This document shows, piece by piece, positions 6,201-6,421 of a stretch of 6,421 bases of DNA; position 1 is the first letter of the stretch, and each line of letters starts with the position of its first letter. The notes below the pieces were generated by a model, which saw nothing but the letters and a program-made list of their open reading frames with translations, ran no database searches and was not told the origin of the DNA. This DNA is from Acidimicrobiaceae bacterium. GTDB lineage: Bacteria > Actinomycetota > Acidimicrobiia > Acidimicrobiales > Microtrichaceae. Where the stretch lies: assembly GCA_003514205.1 (NCBI GenBank), contig DORQ01000092.1:1-6421 (forward strand). The letters are read 5' to 3'. Position numbers and translations under genes: made by a program.

Positions 6201-6421
6201 CGCCTTGAGCCCGGCAGCACTGCAACGGTGCTCGTGCCGATCACCCAGTCTGGCGCGCTGCCTGCCGACCTGACCTTGACCAACACAGTGAGCGTGAACT
6301 TCGCTGGCAACACCTCGGGTGCCTTGACTGACACTGGCACGATGACGATCATTCCAACGGCCTTCGTTCCCGACGTCACCAAGCTGGTCGAGCGAGTCGA
6401 TGGACTCCCCATGCCAGCTGG
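3261..6421 (+). CDS. Large secreted surface protein with DUF11 / isopeptide-type beta-sandwich repeats (3' end outside window)
   Basis: An uninterrupted frame of 1053 visible codons runs off the right edge, so the C-terminus and any anchor are unseen. MRNR, a hydrophobic core and the VASA-D cleavage site around residue 26 make a typical Sec signal peptide. Residues 27-226 form a less recognisable N-terminal region. Repeated modules of about 150-177 residues then begin at LLTVRK (227), PVIAK (378), LSIAK (545), PTLDK (699), LALTK (876) and PDVTK (1037, cut off). Typical DUF11 phrases recur, such as TIDVTNTGNAPA, TYELEIGNTGSGP and TIRVTNTSSVPA, followed by a TDTLP-like strand and a closing LTNT/INTA strand. 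Such proteins are fibrous cell-surface or secreted structural proteins and adhesins. Each complete module carries a matching Lys, acidic residue and Asn, suggesting internal isopeptide bonds. Lys is otherwise scarce (12 in total). The module type is well supported; the biological role is inferred. Confidence 0.9.
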   Translation, partial: MRNRLASCLASLSILGTLLSVPVASADTNPATIAMDSVCSVNRPTTTGNISGVPAVGIGEALTAHSRTTFGAGTVYQDVIERPDGTTYFSTYLQIVVPTNELTSSAGAPQLEIDGVPQLLTPGTEPTLGQWTLATVATATETTHSVFFPADAAALLASPTGAGVASYVVPSGGNTFDLSVAVSVPNHPALVEGTVRTVASCFSSASTGPSNRDTGVQTVKVGVIEPLLTVRKTASQAAVAPGEPFSYEIEVAAPTDSGTANELPAGTAHDVIVSDVLAPELTPLGADGSPLVDGAVSESGGTWNAATRTMRWTLPALAAGGSETLALRVRVSASTPKGTTVSNSVSATGTSLPGTVAGERTLSPVTSTATVAVGVDTPVIAKSASDPVIGWGAEEEFTVTATFPANSAYANALITDLLPDGFTFSDPSGYISATCTSGCAVGDPGPLPLAASPNNNGTTRIGWYLGSLSSSGLDRVYTVVYRATVDATYNDGSPIPLNAVLTNQAEGRTNAVDRLGQALPNLSRLTPFDATSSATTSVTIGRPVLSIAKSANRNAAWDPDLLDPTVTWTIDVTNTGNAPAFGVEVRDQGIGKTFGPGLGSYGLGLPTSISNGVTFTALGFWWHDVFTIPGSIAPGATMTFTFVTSSLPAFNAGYSRDVDLINTAQISKYRSGPTGTVYPATGESLPTSAAQVNATYPTPTLDKRIVTSQVASPPEFGVNGDTVTYELEIGNTGSGPLFNPSITETLPSGFTYVADSGRIVSASGGVRITDPAAPAVATISAASPYLLPGSTMAAELLNGMKTAPNAGFMIPPGEVVTVRFEVLTSANPGVWTNTARVNAVDGLGRAGIEDTPGDLTSRRLYQATDIIDLRTQRAALALTKTPDLADNVTVAQGGGGTYTIRVTNTSSVPALNVALTDTIGASHVYSRQAVATAGFKDLSNPGGLWSVSPDPVSAGGTRPTLTETPAGAPAPITNPVWTISRLEPGSTATVLVPITQSGALPADLTLTNTVSVNFAGNTSGALTDTGTMTIIPTAFVPDVTKLVERVDGLPMPA

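Noticed and set aside
3411..6412. Several minus-strand open frames of 60-167 residues across the right half
   Set aside because: They are antisense shadows of the continuous plus-strand surface-protein gene and show no signal peptide, family motif or ribosome site.

Overview
The window carries two divergent transcription units. The GC content is fairly high (judged by eye), and four consecutive genes are predicted lipoproteins with Ser/Thr- or Ala-rich linkers. This points to a Gram-positive-type, probably actinobacterial genome; a lineage such as Acidimicrobiia would fit, but that is inference from style and not from a marker gene. UGG is used freely for Trp, and UGA and UAG serve as stops, so the standard bacterial code applies.

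Left part (about 44-1720, minus strand): a tight three-gene copper-delivery cluster in the order SCO/SenC lipoprotein, PCu(A)C copper chaperone, cupredoxin-like lipoprotein. The spacers are 2 nt and 1 nt, so co-transcription and translational coupling are very likely. SCO and PCu(A)C proteins are known to pass copper to the CuA centre of cytochrome c oxidase outside the membrane. The third protein has a cupredoxin shape but lacks most of the usual copper ligands. The PCu(A)C protein carries a 40-residue Met-rich insertion inside its copper motif.

Middle (1721-3155, minus strand): upstream of the copper genes lies a lipoprotein of the class C beta-lactamase / 6-aminohexanoate-dimer hydrolase family (SxxK serine hydrolase). 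Its 3' end is unusual. The last six codons, including the stop, are repeated in phase six times as an 18-bp tandem repeat, giving five in-frame TGA codons in a row. The array sits in the 160-bp gap before the SCO gene.

Right part (3261 to the window end, plus strand): a very large secreted protein, 1053 codons visible and open at the right edge. It starts with a clear signal peptide and continues as a string of DUF11 / fimbrial-isopeptide-like beta-sandwich modules. Each complete module has a Lys, an acidic residue and an Asn at matching positions, which suggests self-crosslinking domains of a surface fibre or adhesin. A 105-bp divergent promoter region (3156-3260) separates it from the hydrolase gene. 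The large gene is easy to miss because it has no stop codon inside the window.
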